Below, piece by piece: positions 1 to 9,495 of a DNA stretch of 64,000 nucleotides. Where the stretch lies: contig NZ_JAJVKW010000024.1 in NCBI RefSeq assembly GCF_024198255.1, positions 62,001-126,000 on the forward strand, in the 5' to 3' direction. Made by a program: the position numbers and the translations under genes. How positions within the stretch are numbered: position 1 is the first letter of the stretch; every line of letters starts with the position of its first letter. The notes below the pieces were generated by a model, which had not been told where the DNA came from, ran no database searches, and saw only the letters and a program-made list of their open reading frames with translations. This DNA is from Myxococcus guangdongensis (GTDB lineage: Bacteria; Myxococcota; Myxococcia; Myxococcales; Myxococcaceae).

Positions 1-47
1 GCTCGACGACAGATGCCGGTGTCCGCTGGTGAGCAGCGCTCACGTGC

Positions 48-512
48 CTACGTCCCGAGTGACTTCCGCATGTGCCGATGCGGAATGCCGACTTCCAGGA
101 ACGCTTCCGCGTACGTGGAATAACCCAGTCGTTCGTAGAAGGGGACAACCGCCTGACGGGCGTGCAGGTGCACCTGGGTGAAGCCTCGCCGCGCGAGCTC
201 CTCCTCCAGTGTCCGCACCAGTCGGGCACCCAGCCGTTGTCCCTGCAACTCGGGCGTCACGGCCATCTGGAACAGCCGTCCGCCGTGCGTGTCCTCGGGA
301 TGGAAGAGGACACAGCCGAGCACCCGTCCGCCCTCGTGAGCCACCAGATGGAGGCTCGCGTCCTCGAAGGGGAACGTCACCTGCTCACGCGTGTAGCCGA
401 GTGGCTCGCGCAGCACCCGGAAGCGCAGCTCCAGCTCCCCGGCATACAGCGCGTGGCCGGGTTGGATGAAGTCGAGCGCGAGCTCCGATGGGGCACCGCC
501 GGACGCGCTCAT
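48..512 (-). CDS. GNAT family N-acetyltransferase
   Basis: The product is 154 residues, the usual size of a single-domain Gcn5-related acetyltransferase that moves an acetyl group from acetyl-CoA to an amine. The acetyl-CoA binding loop is visible as QGQRLGARLV (about residues 90-99), preceded by the strand LFQMAVTPEL and followed by the typical late motif VPFYERLGYS. There is no signal peptide, so it is cytoplasmic. Its start codon overlaps the stop codon of the upstream receptor gene by one base (TGATG read on the minus strand), which implies translational coupling. The overall pattern resembles the ElaA/YjcF-like GNAT group, but the substrate cannot be told from sequence. Confidence 0.9.
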   Translation of the reverse strand: MSASGGAPSELALDFIQPGHALYAGELELRFRVLREPLGYTREQVTFPFEDASLHLVAHEGGRVLGCVLFHPEDTHGGRLFQMAVTPELQGQRLGARLVRTLEEELARRGFTQVHLHARQAVVPFYERLGYSTYAEAFLEVGIPHRHMRKSLGT

Positions 513-3358
513 CAGAACGTCCCGGTGAGCTGCAGGGTGAAGGTGCGACCGTACTGTGGCACCGGCGCGATGGAATTCTCGTCCGACACCGGAATCCGGT
601 AGTTCGTGTCGAGCAGGTTGTGGACGCCGGCGAAGTAGCGAAGCGGGCCGTAGTCACCGGAGAGGCCGAAGCTGATGAGCAGCGCCTCGCCGCTGTCAGC
701 ACCCCCTTCACCGGTGGGACGCGCGCTCTGGTAGGTGGCCTGGGTGGCCAGCCGCATGTCGCCGCCGCCGATGGGCATCAGCAGCCGACCGGAGACCAGG
801 TGCGCGGGAGACGCGACGGACACCTCTTCCGAGGCGTTGCGCAGCTTCACGTACGAGTAGCTCAGGTCCACCAGCAGGTAGCGGCCCGGCTGCCAGTGCA
901 CGCCGGCCTCCGCGCCCCACGCCAGCGTGGTGCCGCTGTCGTTGCCGAAGACGAGGCACCGCGTGGTGCCGCACTGGCCGGAGGTGGCGCCTTCTTCCTG
1001 CAGCCGCACCAGGTTGGAGATGCGGTTGTGGTAGCCGGCCACGGTGAGCCGCAGCTCGTCCGTCAAGTCGTGCCCGTGCTCCAGCTCGAAGGTGGTGATG
1101 GTCTCCGGGTCCAACGCTTCCGGCGCGGCCTGGGTGATGCCGTCCGCGTAGTGCAGCTCGTAGATGGTGGGCGCGCGGAAGGCGTTACCGGCCACCAGCT
1201 TGGTGAGGCCCGCGTCATAGGGGCGGGCGATGAGCGCCACGCGAGGGGTGATGGGGGTCTCGTCCACGTCGGTGTACTTGTCCAGGCGCAACCCCGCCGA
1301 CAGGCTCAGCCGCGGGTGGAGCTTCCACTCGTCGAGCAGGTACGCGGACAGGATGGTGCGCGTCTTGGACTCCAGGAGGGGGCCCGGGTTCGTCGACTGC
1401 CGCACGCCCAGCTGGCCCTGGGCCTCCACGCCGAGGGTGAGCCGGTTGTTCTCGAAGAGCCCCACGCGCGCGCGAAGCTCGGCGTTGACCCAGTCCGCGT
1501 CGCCGGTCTCCTCGCGCGGGCCGCCGGCCGACTCCTCGTACACGTAGATGCCGTCATAGCGGCTCAGGTCGAACGAGCCGCGCGCGGACAGGCTGAAGTT
1601 CTCGGTGAACTCATGCTCGTAGCGGGCCTCCGCGAAGAAGCGCAGGTCCTTCACGCGGTTGCCATCCGTCCCCGGAAGGGTGTTGTAGGGCGCGGTCGGC
1701 AGCTCCTTGGAGCGCACGTTGAGCATGGCCTGGAAGGCGAAGTCGCCCACACGCGCGCGCATGGAGCCGGTGGCGGCGCGCTCCGCGTCCAGGCCGGTGA
1801 CGAGGTACTCCTCGGTGGGGCTGACAATCAGCCGCGTGGTGTCGGCGCCGGAGGCCGTCATGGCGGCCGCGCTCACCAGGATGGAGCGGTTGCCGCTCGA
1901 ATACGCGGCGGTGGCGTGGCCGCGGGTGGTGCCCAGCGCGCCCACGGCCCCGGTGACCTCCAGGTGCTTGTCCTGTCCGAGCGACTCGCGGGGCACCACG
2001 TTGATGACGCCGAAGAAGGCGCCGGTGCCGTAGAGCGAGCTGCCCGGGCCGCGCACCACCTCGATGCGCTCGATTTCGAGCAGGTCCACGTTGAAGTCGT
2101 GTGAGGCGAAGCCCTGGCCGGCCCACACGTCGTTCATCGGGTGGCCGTCCCAGAGGATGCTGATGCGCGTGTTGAGGTCGCCCGGGGGCGAGAAGCCGCG
2201 CACGCCCAGATAGGTGTACGTGCGGTCGTCGGTGAGGAAGAAGCCGCGCACGCCGGACAGCGCCTCGGCGAGCGTGCGCCAGCCGAAGGCGCGCAGCTCC
2301 TCCTGGGTGAGCACGGTGGTGGAGGCGGGCGCGTCGTCGACGGCGACCAGGCTCTTGGACGCCGCGCGCACGGGCGGGGGCGCGTACCGCAGCTCCGCGT
2401 GGATCTTCACTTCCTGGTCGGCGACCACCGTCACCTTCTGGCGCAGCGGTCGCACCTCGCGGCTCTCCACCTCGAGCTGGTGCTCGCCCTCCGGGAGGGT
2501 GACGACGGTGGGCGTGAAGCCCGCGGGCTGGCCGTCCACGCGCACGGTGGCGCCGTCGCGGTTGGCGGTGACGACGAGCCGGCCCGAGGGGCGGTCCTGC
2601 ACGCGCAGGGACACGGACAGCGGCACGTTCCCGTCGGCGGGCACGTCCACCACGTACTGGCCGGGGGCGTAGCCGGGCGCGCGCACGTAGAGGATGCGCT
2701 GGCCGGGCGGCAGGCGGGCGCGGCCGGGCAGCTTGGTGATGACGGGGCCGTTGGGGGCGTCACGCACCTCGGCGCCCTCGGGGGTGCCGGTGAGCTCCAC
2801 GCCGCCGGTGATGAGGAACAGGTCGAAGGGCTGCTCCGTCTCCTTGCCGCGCGCCACCACGACGGTGGCCTCGGTGGGACGGTAGCCGTCCTTCTTCACC
2901 ATGATTTTGTGCCGGCCCGGGGACAGCGCGAGCGTCTGCGGCGAGCGGCCCCGGCTGCCCAGGTCCATGCGGTCCACGTAGACGTCCGCGCCCTTGGGCA
3001 CGGTGGTGACCTTCACGAGCGCGACCTTGGGGCGCAGCCGGTCCAGCGAGCGGGAGACCTCGGAGGCGTCCTCGGTGGGCAGGTCCTCGGTGAGCAGGTC
3101 GTTGTAGTAGCGGTACGCCTCGTTGAACTTGCCCAGCGCCTCGAAGCAGCGGGCGATGTTGAAGAGCACGTTGCGGTTGGGCACCAGCCGGTAGCTGGTG
3201 AAGTACGAGCGCAGCGCCTCGGTGTACTGCCCCTTGGCGTAGGCGTCATTGCCCAGCTCGAAGGCGATGTCCGCCTCGTCGGCGTTGTTGTCCGCCCACG
3301 CGGGGGAGGACAGGAGCAGGAGCGACAGGACGAGCAGGCCAGAGCGTGAGGGAACCAT
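512..3358 (-). CDS. TonB-dependent receptor with N-terminal TPR and PEGA domains
   Basis: This is a 948-residue outer-membrane receptor with an added periplasmic front end. Residues 1-22 are a signal peptide (cleavage after AWA). Residues about 25-110 form TPR-like helices (GNDAYAKGQYTEALR, FNIARCFEALGKF). Residues about 112-325 hold several PEGA-type beta repeats (VPKGADVYVDRMDLGSRG, TANRDGATVRVDGQPAG). From about 335 comes a TonB plug (EELRAFGWRTLAEALSGVRG, YLGVRGFS, IERIEVVRGPGSSLYG), then a beta-barrel ending in the aromatic residue Phe. The plug normally follows the signal peptide directly, so about 310 extra residues are unusual. It is divergent from the Uma2 gene and overlaps the downstream GNAT gene. 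The ligand is unknown; siderophore, vitamin, peptide or polymer are all possible. Confidence 0.92.
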   Translation of the reverse strand: MVPSRSGLLVLSLLLLSSPAWADNNADEADIAFELGNDAYAKGQYTEALRSYFTSYRLVPNRNVLFNIARCFEALGKFNEAYRYYNDLLTEDLPTEDASEVSRSLDRLRPKVALVKVTTVPKGADVYVDRMDLGSRGRSPQTLALSPGRHKIMVKKDGYRPTEATVVVARGKETEQPFDLFLITGGVELTGTPEGAEVRDAPNGPVITKLPGRARLPPGQRILYVRAPGYAPGQYVVDVPADGNVPLSVSLRVQDRPSGRLVVTANRDGATVRVDGQPAGFTPTVVTLPEGEHQLEVESREVRPLRQKVTVVADQEVKIHAELRYAPPPVRAASKSLVAVDDAPASTTVLTQEELRAFGWRTLAEALSGVRGFFLTDDRTYTYLGVRGFSPPGDLNTRISILWDGHPMNDVWAGQGFASHDFNVDLLEIERIEVVRGPGSSLYGTGAFFGVINVVPRESLGQDKHLEVTGAVGALGTTRGHATAAYSSGNRSILVSAAAMTASGADTTRLIVSPTEEYLVTGLDAERAATGSMRARVGDFAFQAMLNVRSKELPTAPYNTLPGTDGNRVKDLRFFAEARYEHEFTENFSLSARGSFDLSRYDGIYVYEESAGGPREETGDADWVNAELRARVGLFENNRLTLGVEAQGQLGVRQSTNPGPLLESKTRTILSAYLLDEWKLHPRLSLSAGLRLDKYTDVDETPITPRVALIARPYDAGLTKLVAGNAFRAPTIYELHYADGITQAAPEALDPETITTFELEHGHDLTDELRLTVAGYHNRISNLVRLQEEGATSGQCGTTRCLVFGNDSGTTLAWGAEAGVHWQPGRYLLVDLSYSYVKLRNASEEVSVASPAHLVSGRLLMPIGGGDMRLATQATYQSARPTGEGGADSGEALLISFGLSGDYGPLRYFAGVHNLLDTNYRIPVSDENSIAPVPQYGRTFTLQLTGTF

Positions 3359-3539
3359 GGGACGGCGACATTCTTCCCTCTATGGAATGGGAGGTCCATG
3401 GGGGCTTTTGGGTGGGGGTTCAGATGTCAGACCCATGAAGTAGGAATGAGTGGACACGCGGTATGGGGTGGGGTTCCACTTCGGGGAGGCGGCGCGGATG
3501 TTGGAGGGGTGGGGAGCAGGCGGTGGGAGGAGCAAGGCG

Positions 3540-4124
3540 ATGGGAGATGGACCGAAGCGGCCGGCAACGTACGAGGACCTGCTCGCACTGCCGGAGCATG
3601 TGGTCGGACAGATCGTCGACGGGGAGCTCATCGTGATGCCCCGGCCGGCGAGTCCGCATGCGGTGACGCACACGGCATTGCTGGCGGAGCTGTTCAATCC
3701 GTTCCACCGAGGGCGAGGCGGGCCCGGTGGGTGGTGGCTCCTGTCAGAGCCGGAGCTTCACTTCCGCAAGGACGTGCTGGTGCCGGACCTGGCGGGCTGG
3801 CGGCGGGAGCGGATGCCTGAAATCCCGGATGTACCGTACTTCAATCTCGCGCCCGACTGGGTCTGCGAGGTGCTCTCGCCCTCCACGGCTTCGTTGGACC
3901 GGGCGAAGAAGAAGCGCATCTACGCGCGGGAGGGCGTGGGCCACGTGTGGTTGGTGGACCCGAAGGCGCGCACGCTGGAGGTGTTCCGACGGGACGGGGA
4001 GCGGTGGGTGGAGCTCGGCACGTACTCGGGAGACGAGCGGGTGCGGGCCGAGCCCTTCGAGGCGCTGGAGCTCGTGCTGGGCGACCTGTGGCTGACTCCG
4101 GAGGTGAAGTCAGGGGCGCCCTGA
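3540..4124 (+). CDS. Uma2 family (DUF820) restriction-endonuclease-fold protein
   Basis: The protein has 194 residues and the PD-(D/E)XK-type layout of the Uma2 family: entry motif ATYEDLLALPEHVVGQIVDG, catalytic Asp in VLVPDLAGW, Glu in CEVLSPST, and Lys residues in RAKKKRIYAREGV, ending in HVWLVDPKARTLEVF. I chose the ATG at 3540 because GGGAGGAGC lies 8 bases upstream and the family-specific sequence begins shortly after. An in-frame ATG at 3450 would add 30 residues with no family similarity. Uma2 proteins occur in many copies in cyanobacteria and some myxobacteria, and their substrate is unsettled. It converges with the large helicase-nuclease gene, with only 9 bases between the stops. 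Confidence 0.85.
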   Translation: MGDGPKRPATYEDLLALPEHVVGQIVDGELIVMPRPASPHAVTHTALLAELFNPFHRGRGGPGGWWLLSEPELHFRKDVLVPDLAGWRRERMPEIPDVPYFNLAPDWVCEVLSPSTASLDRAKKKRIYAREGVGHVWLVDPKARTLEVFRRDGERWVELGTYSGDERVRAEPFEALELVLGDLWLTPEVKSGAP

Positions 4125-4133
4125 GGTGCGGGC

Positions 4134-7100
4134 TCAGTGCAGGGCGCGCTTGTCGGGGGCGTCCACGGTGGGCGGGGCGGGCTGGCGCATGAGCACCTCA
4201 CCCACGCGCTGGAGCACCTGGGTGGTGGCGCCCTCCGGGTCGCGGAAGAAGTGGGGCGTCCAGAGCCGCACGAGCTTCCAGCCCTGGCCCTCGAGCACGC
4301 CGGTGCGGAACAGGTCCCACTCCACGCGGTCCGCGGCCTTGGGGTAGCGGGTGCCGTCGCACAGGAGCCCCACGGTGACGTCGCCGGGCGAAGTGGGGTG
4401 GTGCAGGGCCACGTCCACGCAGAAGCCGTCGTTGCCCCAGTGCACGTCGGAGGAGACCTGGTGGCGGCGGGCCAGGTGGTGGGCCAGCGCGCGAGCGAAC
4501 GTGGAGCCTGCGTCGGTCTCCCGCTCGTGGACGATGAGCTCCCGGGTGGCGGCCTCAGGCGTGGGGGCGCGCTGGGGCTGGGAGATGGACTCGGCGAACT
4601 GGAGGTAGGCGAAGAGCAGCCAGCCGCCGTTGGGTTGCCGGCCGGGCTCCACGGGGGGCAGGGCGGTGTACGCGTCGCGGGGGATGGAGGTGACCAGGTG
4701 CACCTGCTGCCGCGCGCGGGTGACGAGCACGTTGAGGCGTCGTCCTCCGCCCGAGCTGCCGAGCGGTCCGAAGCGGCGGTAGAAGCGGCCCTGTCGGTCT
4801 GGGCCGTAGGTGGTGCTGATGATGAGGTGGTCACGCTCGTCGCCCTGGACGTTCTCCAGGTTCTTCACGAAGAGGCCCTCGAAGGAGCCGGCGCCCCGAC
4901 GCGTGCGCGCGGCGGCGAGTCGGGTGGAGAAGGCGGCGTCCTCGGCGGCGAGCTCATCGAGCACATCGGTGATGGCGTCGCGCTGCGAGAGATTGAAACA
5001 GGCGATGCCGATGGACGGGGGCTCGGGTCGGGCGAGCAGCTCCTTCACGAGCTGGCCCACGGCGCGCGCCTCGACGAGGTTCACGCGCTTCTCATAGGTG
5101 CCGCCGACGGGGAGCAGGCGCAGGGCGGCGTGCGGCGCGCGGTGCGAGGGGTGGGCGGGGATGGCCTGGAGGCGCTTGTCGTAGAAGTGCTCGTTGCTGA
5201 AGGCGATGAGGTCCGCGTCCCGCGAGCGGTAGTGCACGTCGAGGTAGCACTGGTCGATGTCCAGGTTGAGGGCGGCGGAGAGCAGGTCCTCCACCTCGGA
5301 CTGCTGCTCCTCGAAGAGGCCCTGTTCTGTCTCGGCTTCGGAGTCCTGCTGGCTCTGCACCACGGCGGACTCGAAGAAGCGCGTGGGCGGCAGCTGCTTC
5401 GGGTCTCCCGCGATGACGACGCGCCGGGCACGCGTGAGCACGGGCAGGGCCTCCTCCAGTCGGCACTGTGAGGACTCGTCGAAGATGACGACGTCGAAGA
5501 TGGGGCGGCGCGGGAAGATTTGCGCCACCGTCTGGGGGCTGGCCATCCACACGGGGCGGGCGTCGAAGAGCGGGTCTCCGCCGTCGATGTCCAGGCCGGT
5601 GGCGATGACCTGCCGCACGCGCATGGCGCGCTCGCCGCGCAGCATGAGGCGTCGGCGCAGCTCCGCGCCCTGGCTGTTGAGTCGACCGCCGTTGGCCGCG
5701 AGCAGGCGCTCACGCTGGCGCTGTGTCCACCGGTGGAGGATGGCGTCGCGCACGAGGCCGCGCTTCTTCTCCTCGAGCACGCGGTAGCGCGCCTGGGTGG
5801 CCTGGGTGCGCTCGGCGTCGACGTGCTGGAGGGTGGGGTCCTCGCGCAGGCGGGTGGTCACCTCGGCGGCGAGCGTGGCCTTGAGCACGGCCGTCCAGCC
5901 TGTCTCCGCGTCCGCGCCCAGGCGCGCGAGCGACTCGACCGAGGCCGCCAACTCTGGGGGCATGCCTGACAGAAGTGAGCGCAGCCGCAGCATCCCTTCC
6001 ACCGTGGACCCTCGCGACTGGAGCGCGGTGGCGACGGGGGTGAAGAGGGCACCGGCGCGCAGTTCGTGTGCACGGAGGGCGAGCCACTCGGAGGAGCACA
6101 GCCCTGTCTCTGCGAGCCGCTTCTCCAGCTTCGCCACGGCCGCGCCCCGGGCGGCGGAGCGTCGCAGTCCCGCCAGCAGTGTGGTGCGCGTCGCGGCGTC
6201 CGTCGTCAGCGCCCTGCGCACGGCGTCGCGGCACGAGGCGAGCCGGGGTGTCGAGTCCAGTGTACCGAGGACTTCGAAGAGCGCGGCGTGGGCGCGCAAA
6301 TCTCGGGAGAGGGTCTCGTCGGGCAGGCTCGCGGAGGTGGCGGAGGGGACGAGGGTGGCGCGGTGGAACTCGCCCAGGAGCGCGCGTGCACGAGCGCCGG
6401 TGAGGAAGTGACGGACGCGCTCGGCGGTAGCAGCGCCCAGGGTGAGGCCGAACTGCTGGAGCACCTTTCGTGCGCCGGCCTTCCGGGCGAAGCAGAAGAA
6501 CGCGTACCACTTGCGAGCGATGCCCAGGTACGCGCCCAACGTGGCGAGCGCGGTGGACAGTGCGCCCAGGGCCTGCGGCTGCTCGCGATGAATCAGCGCG
6601 AGCTCGGTGTCGAGCGGGCCCTCGGAGAGCACCTGGATTTGAGGGGACAGACCTTCGAGCTGGGCCTTCGTGTTGTGCACTGTGTCCGCGGAGGCCGAGG
6701 CCCAACGAGCGAGGGACTCGGGGCTCGTGGTCTCCAACACGGGGGCGAGCTGCTCGGCGAAGTGGGCGCGAGCGAGCCCCTCGGCTTCCGGCTCCGCGCC
6801 GAAGGCCGGGATGTCCGGCGAGGCGAGCGCGTCCGCGTCACGGGCCGCCTCGACGGTGGCGCCGAGTCGTTCGCGCCAGGTGGTGAGTGGCGTGGCGAGG
6901 TAGGTGGCCAGGTCGACGCCCAGGGCTTCGCGCCAGGGATTGTCGGGGTAGTCCTCCTTGAGGGCGCGCTCGAACACCTCACGTGTCTCCCGCTCGCGAA
7001 TGGAGACGTCGGCGAGGCGCGCGGAGGTGAGTGACGCGGTGGCGGGCGTGAGCGCCGCGGGGGGCTCGAGGCCGAGCCACTGGCCCACCAACTCGTGGAA

Positions 7101-8744
7101 GGACGGGGCGGAGCCGTCCTCGGGGCGTGCGGAGAGGGCGTGCTCGGCGGTGGTGAGTTCGTCGTGGAGCGACTGGAGCTCCGTGTCCACGCGGGACAGC
7201 TCGCGAGGGACGGCGGCGTCGGTGCGCGTCTCCGCCAGCGTGTCGAGCTGCTCGCGGATGCCCATGTAGAGGTCGCGTTGGTCTCGCTGGGCGTCGTGCA
7301 CGACGGCGCACAGGTTGCCGAGGCCCAGGTGGTCCAGGCGGTGCTTCACCACGTCGAGCGCGGTGCGCTTGTCGCAGACGAACAGCACCCGTTCACCCCG
7401 GGCGAGATGGTCTCCGATGGCGTTGGCGATGGTCTGGGATTTTCCGGTGCCTGGCGGCCCGTGGATGACGAGCCCCCGGCGACTGCGCGCGAGGCGCACC
7501 GCGCGAGCCTGGCAGGGGTCTGCGATGGTGACGAGCCGCTCGTCCTCGGCGCGCTTGAGTCCCTCTAGGTTGCGCTCGCCGCCGCCTGGGTGGGCGGGTG
7601 GGTCGAGTGACACGTCCACGCGCAGGAAGCTCTCGAGGGGCCCGTCGACGGGCTCGCCGTCCACGAGCGCGCGCATGTCGTCCACGAGGCTCTGGTTGGA
7701 CAGCGGGTACAGGCCGAGCACGGCGCTGGGGAGGATGGAGGCGCGTGAGGCGCTGTCCTCGTCCGGGCGGGGCACGGCGGACAGGGGCGCCTGGGACGTG
7801 AAGGGCTCGGGAGTGGGCAGCTCCAAGGCCTTGGAGACGAGGGCGACCAGCTCGTTGACCTCGCGCCACGGGTCCTCGCCCGTCTCGTCGGCGAAGAGCG
7901 CGTTGAAGCGTTGGCCCGTCTGCTGTTCCAGCCAGGCGAGCAGGGCGGTGTTGGGGGCGACGCGGTCGACACCGTCCTCGGCGCCCTCGAGCTCCACGGA
8001 AGGGGTGCGTCCCTTCTTGAGGGTGATGCGCACGGGGACGAAGGCGATGGGGGCCAGGATGCGCCGGGTGCCGAAGCCGCGCTTGTCCTTGGGACCTGGG
8101 GGAAGCTGCAGCAGTGGGAAGCCGACGTGGAGGACATGCGCGCCGGTGTCCTGCTCGAAGATGCGCGCGTCCTCGACGATGGCGGCGAGCTTGCGCAGGA
8201 GCGCCTGTTGCTCCTCCTCGGCGCGGGTGGGCGAGGCGCGGTCGTCGGGGCCTTCGGCCTCAGAGGCACGCTCGTCGTTGATGAGCGCCGGGGCGCTCTC
8301 GTCGACTGTGGGGCGGGTGGATGCGGCGAGCGCGTTGCTGGCTCCAATCGCATCAGGGGCCGAGGCTTCCTCCACCGGGGTGGTGAGCTCGTCGCTGGCG
8401 TCGTCCTGGGGGCGCGTCGAGACTCTCGCCGCACGAGGTGGGGCGGAGCTCGCGTCGCGCGCTTCGGCGGCCAGGCGAGCCGAGGTGGCCCTGGTGCCGC
8501 CGGGCGCGGTCAGACGCCCCTTGGACTCGGGAGGCTTCACCGCGAGCCGGACCGTGGCCTTGTCCCCGAGGAGCGAGGCCAGCACGGCGTGGGGCGCGGT
8601 GCCGTCCAGGCGGGTCAGCGTGGCCAGGTCCAGGCGCTGGCGGCTGTGGTGGGGGCGGCAGTTGAGGCTGGGGCCGGAGGCGAGCGCGGCGTAGAGGCGC
8701 TCGAGCATCTTCTCGAGGACGCGGTTGCGAGGCTCGGACGACAC
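4134..8744 (-). CDS. large SF1 helicase with C-terminal Vsr/REase-like nuclease domain
   Basis: This is a predicted 1536-residue DNA/RNA helicase-nuclease. Helicase motifs are in order: Walker A HGPPGTGKSQT near residue 430, motif Ia VLFVCDKRTALDVV, Walker B VVIFDESSQC near 1085, motif III IAGDPKQLPP, then LDVHYRSR, NVQGDERDHLIIS and the arginine motif NVLVTRARQ. The last 150 or so residues look like the Vsr/MTES-type nuclease fold seen in DUF4011/DUF3320 helicases (SDVHWGNDGFCVDVALHHP, VGLLCDGTRY, EWDLFRTGVLEGQGWKLVRLW). The N-terminal motif SLNCRPHHSRQRLDL also fits that family. I use GTG at 8744 (AGAGG 8 bases upstream). The frame stays open to 9011, but that part overlaps the HIT gene and is low-complexity. 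Related fusions are linked to phage defence; that role is inference here. Confidence 0.85.
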   Translation of the reverse strand: MSSEPRNRVLEKMLERLYAALASGPSLNCRPHHSRQRLDLATLTRLDGTAPHAVLASLLGDKATVRLAVKPPESKGRLTAPGGTRATSARLAAEARDASSAPPRAARVSTRPQDDASDELTTPVEEASAPDAIGASNALAASTRPTVDESAPALINDERASEAEGPDDRASPTRAEEEQQALLRKLAAIVEDARIFEQDTGAHVLHVGFPLLQLPPGPKDKRGFGTRRILAPIAFVPVRITLKKGRTPSVELEGAEDGVDRVAPNTALLAWLEQQTGQRFNALFADETGEDPWREVNELVALVSKALELPTPEPFTSQAPLSAVPRPDEDSASRASILPSAVLGLYPLSNQSLVDDMRALVDGEPVDGPLESFLRVDVSLDPPAHPGGGERNLEGLKRAEDERLVTIADPCQARAVRLARSRRGLVIHGPPGTGKSQTIANAIGDHLARGERVLFVCDKRTALDVVKHRLDHLGLGNLCAVVHDAQRDQRDLYMGIREQLDTLAETRTDAAVPRELSRVDTELQSLHDELTTAEHALSARPEDGSAPSFHELVGQWLGLEPPAALTPATASLTSARLADVSIRERETREVFERALKEDYPDNPWREALGVDLATYLATPLTTWRERLGATVEAARDADALASPDIPAFGAEPEAEGLARAHFAEQLAPVLETTSPESLARWASASADTVHNTKAQLEGLSPQIQVLSEGPLDTELALIHREQPQALGALSTALATLGAYLGIARKWYAFFCFARKAGARKVLQQFGLTLGAATAERVRHFLTGARARALLGEFHRATLVPSATSASLPDETLSRDLRAHAALFEVLGTLDSTPRLASCRDAVRRALTTDAATRTTLLAGLRRSAARGAAVAKLEKRLAETGLCSSEWLALRAHELRAGALFTPVATALQSRGSTVEGMLRLRSLLSGMPPELAASVESLARLGADAETGWTAVLKATLAAEVTTRLREDPTLQHVDAERTQATQARYRVLEEKKRGLVRDAILHRWTQRQRERLLAANGGRLNSQGAELRRRLMLRGERAMRVRQVIATGLDIDGGDPLFDARPVWMASPQTVAQIFPRRPIFDVVIFDESSQCRLEEALPVLTRARRVVIAGDPKQLPPTRFFESAVVQSQQDSEAETEQGLFEEQQSEVEDLLSAALNLDIDQCYLDVHYRSRDADLIAFSNEHFYDKRLQAIPAHPSHRAPHAALRLLPVGGTYEKRVNLVEARAVGQLVKELLARPEPPSIGIACFNLSQRDAITDVLDELAAEDAAFSTRLAAARTRRGAGSFEGLFVKNLENVQGDERDHLIISTTYGPDRQGRFYRRFGPLGSSGGGRRLNVLVTRARQQVHLVTSIPRDAYTALPPVEPGRQPNGGWLLFAYLQFAESISQPQRAPTPEAATRELIVHERETDAGSTFARALAHHLARRHQVSSDVHWGNDGFCVDVALHHPTSPGDVTVGLLCDGTRYPKAADRVEWDLFRTGVLEGQGWKLVRLWTPHFFRDPEGATTQVLQRVGEVLMRQPAPPTVDAPDKRALH

Positions 8745-8805
8745 GGGCGGGACCTCTCGAGAGGAAGGAGCGGGTGGGTCTAGCACGTCCTCCCGAGCAG
8801 GGACC

Positions 8806-9249
8806 TCAGCCGGACAGTGCGGCGGACAGGGCGCGAGCGGCGGCCTCCAACTCCTCTTTGGGCAGGTGGTCGGCGGGAGGGGCGTCGAACACGGCGCGTC
8901 CCCACAGCCGCTGGGGCGTGCCGGCGAAGCGAGGCACCAGGTGCAGGTGGCAGTGCCGGAGCACATCGCCAATGGCGAAGGCATAGGCGTGCTCGGCGCC
9001 GAGCACCTCACGTTGGGCCCTCATGACGCGAGCCGCGAAGGCACCCAATTCTCGGGAAGTCGCGTCATCCAGCTCATACCAGGCACGGGCGTGCTGCTCG
9101 CTGGAGATGACCACCCACCCCGGCACGGGGCTGGGGCCCGCGACGCCATGCAGCACGAGCCCGGGAGCCCGCGCGAGGATGCCCCCGACAGGGCGATGCT
9201 CACCGCGAGTGATGGCACAGCCGAGACACGGTTCATTCACATCCACCAT
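8806..9249 (-). CDS. HIT family nucleotide-binding hydrolase
   Basis: The 147-residue protein carries the histidine triad HCHLHLVPR (about residues 98-106), the signature of HIT nucleotide hydrolases and transferases, which cleave or transfer NMP from substrates such as ApnA or aminoacyl-AMP. An N-terminal CxxC (PCLGC) typical of many bacterial HIT proteins is present. It is cytoplasmic, with no signal peptide. It lies 61 bases upstream of the helicase-nuclease gene on the same strand and is probably co-transcribed with it. Whether that link is functional is unknown. No strong ribosome binding site is visible before the ATG. Confidence 0.92.
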   Translation of the reverse strand: MVDVNEPCLGCAITRGEHRPVGGILARAPGLVLHGVAGPSPVPGWVVISSEQHARAWYELDDATSRELGAFAARVMRAQREVLGAEHAYAFAIGDVLRHCHLHLVPRFAGTPQRLWGRAVFDAPPADHLPKEELEAAARALSAALSG

Positions 9250-9495
9250 GCGGGCAACGTATCAGCCATCCGCTCAGGTACCGCGTCTCAGCGGATGAGA
9301 GTCAACCCATCGGGGTCTGGATGGACCCCGCTGTCGGACCCGGGAGGTATGTGATCGGCAGGGGCATGCCGCCGAGTGGCGATGCACCCGCGACTGTCGC
9401 CTTCTTGACGAGGAGGGCCCGGGTCGGAGAGTGTCCGATGCGCGCTCTTTCGAGGTTTTGGGGCGTCAGAGCCAATCCAATACAAGGTGGGGAAG

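Noticed and set aside
3450..3539. Longer start for the Uma2 gene
   Set aside because: The 30 extra codons lack family similarity, and ATG 3540 has a better ribosome binding site.
8745..9011. N-terminal extension of the helicase-nuclease
   Set aside because: It overlaps the HIT gene, is low-complexity and Cys/Pro-rich, and lacks similarity to the helicase family; GTG 8744 has a ribosome site.
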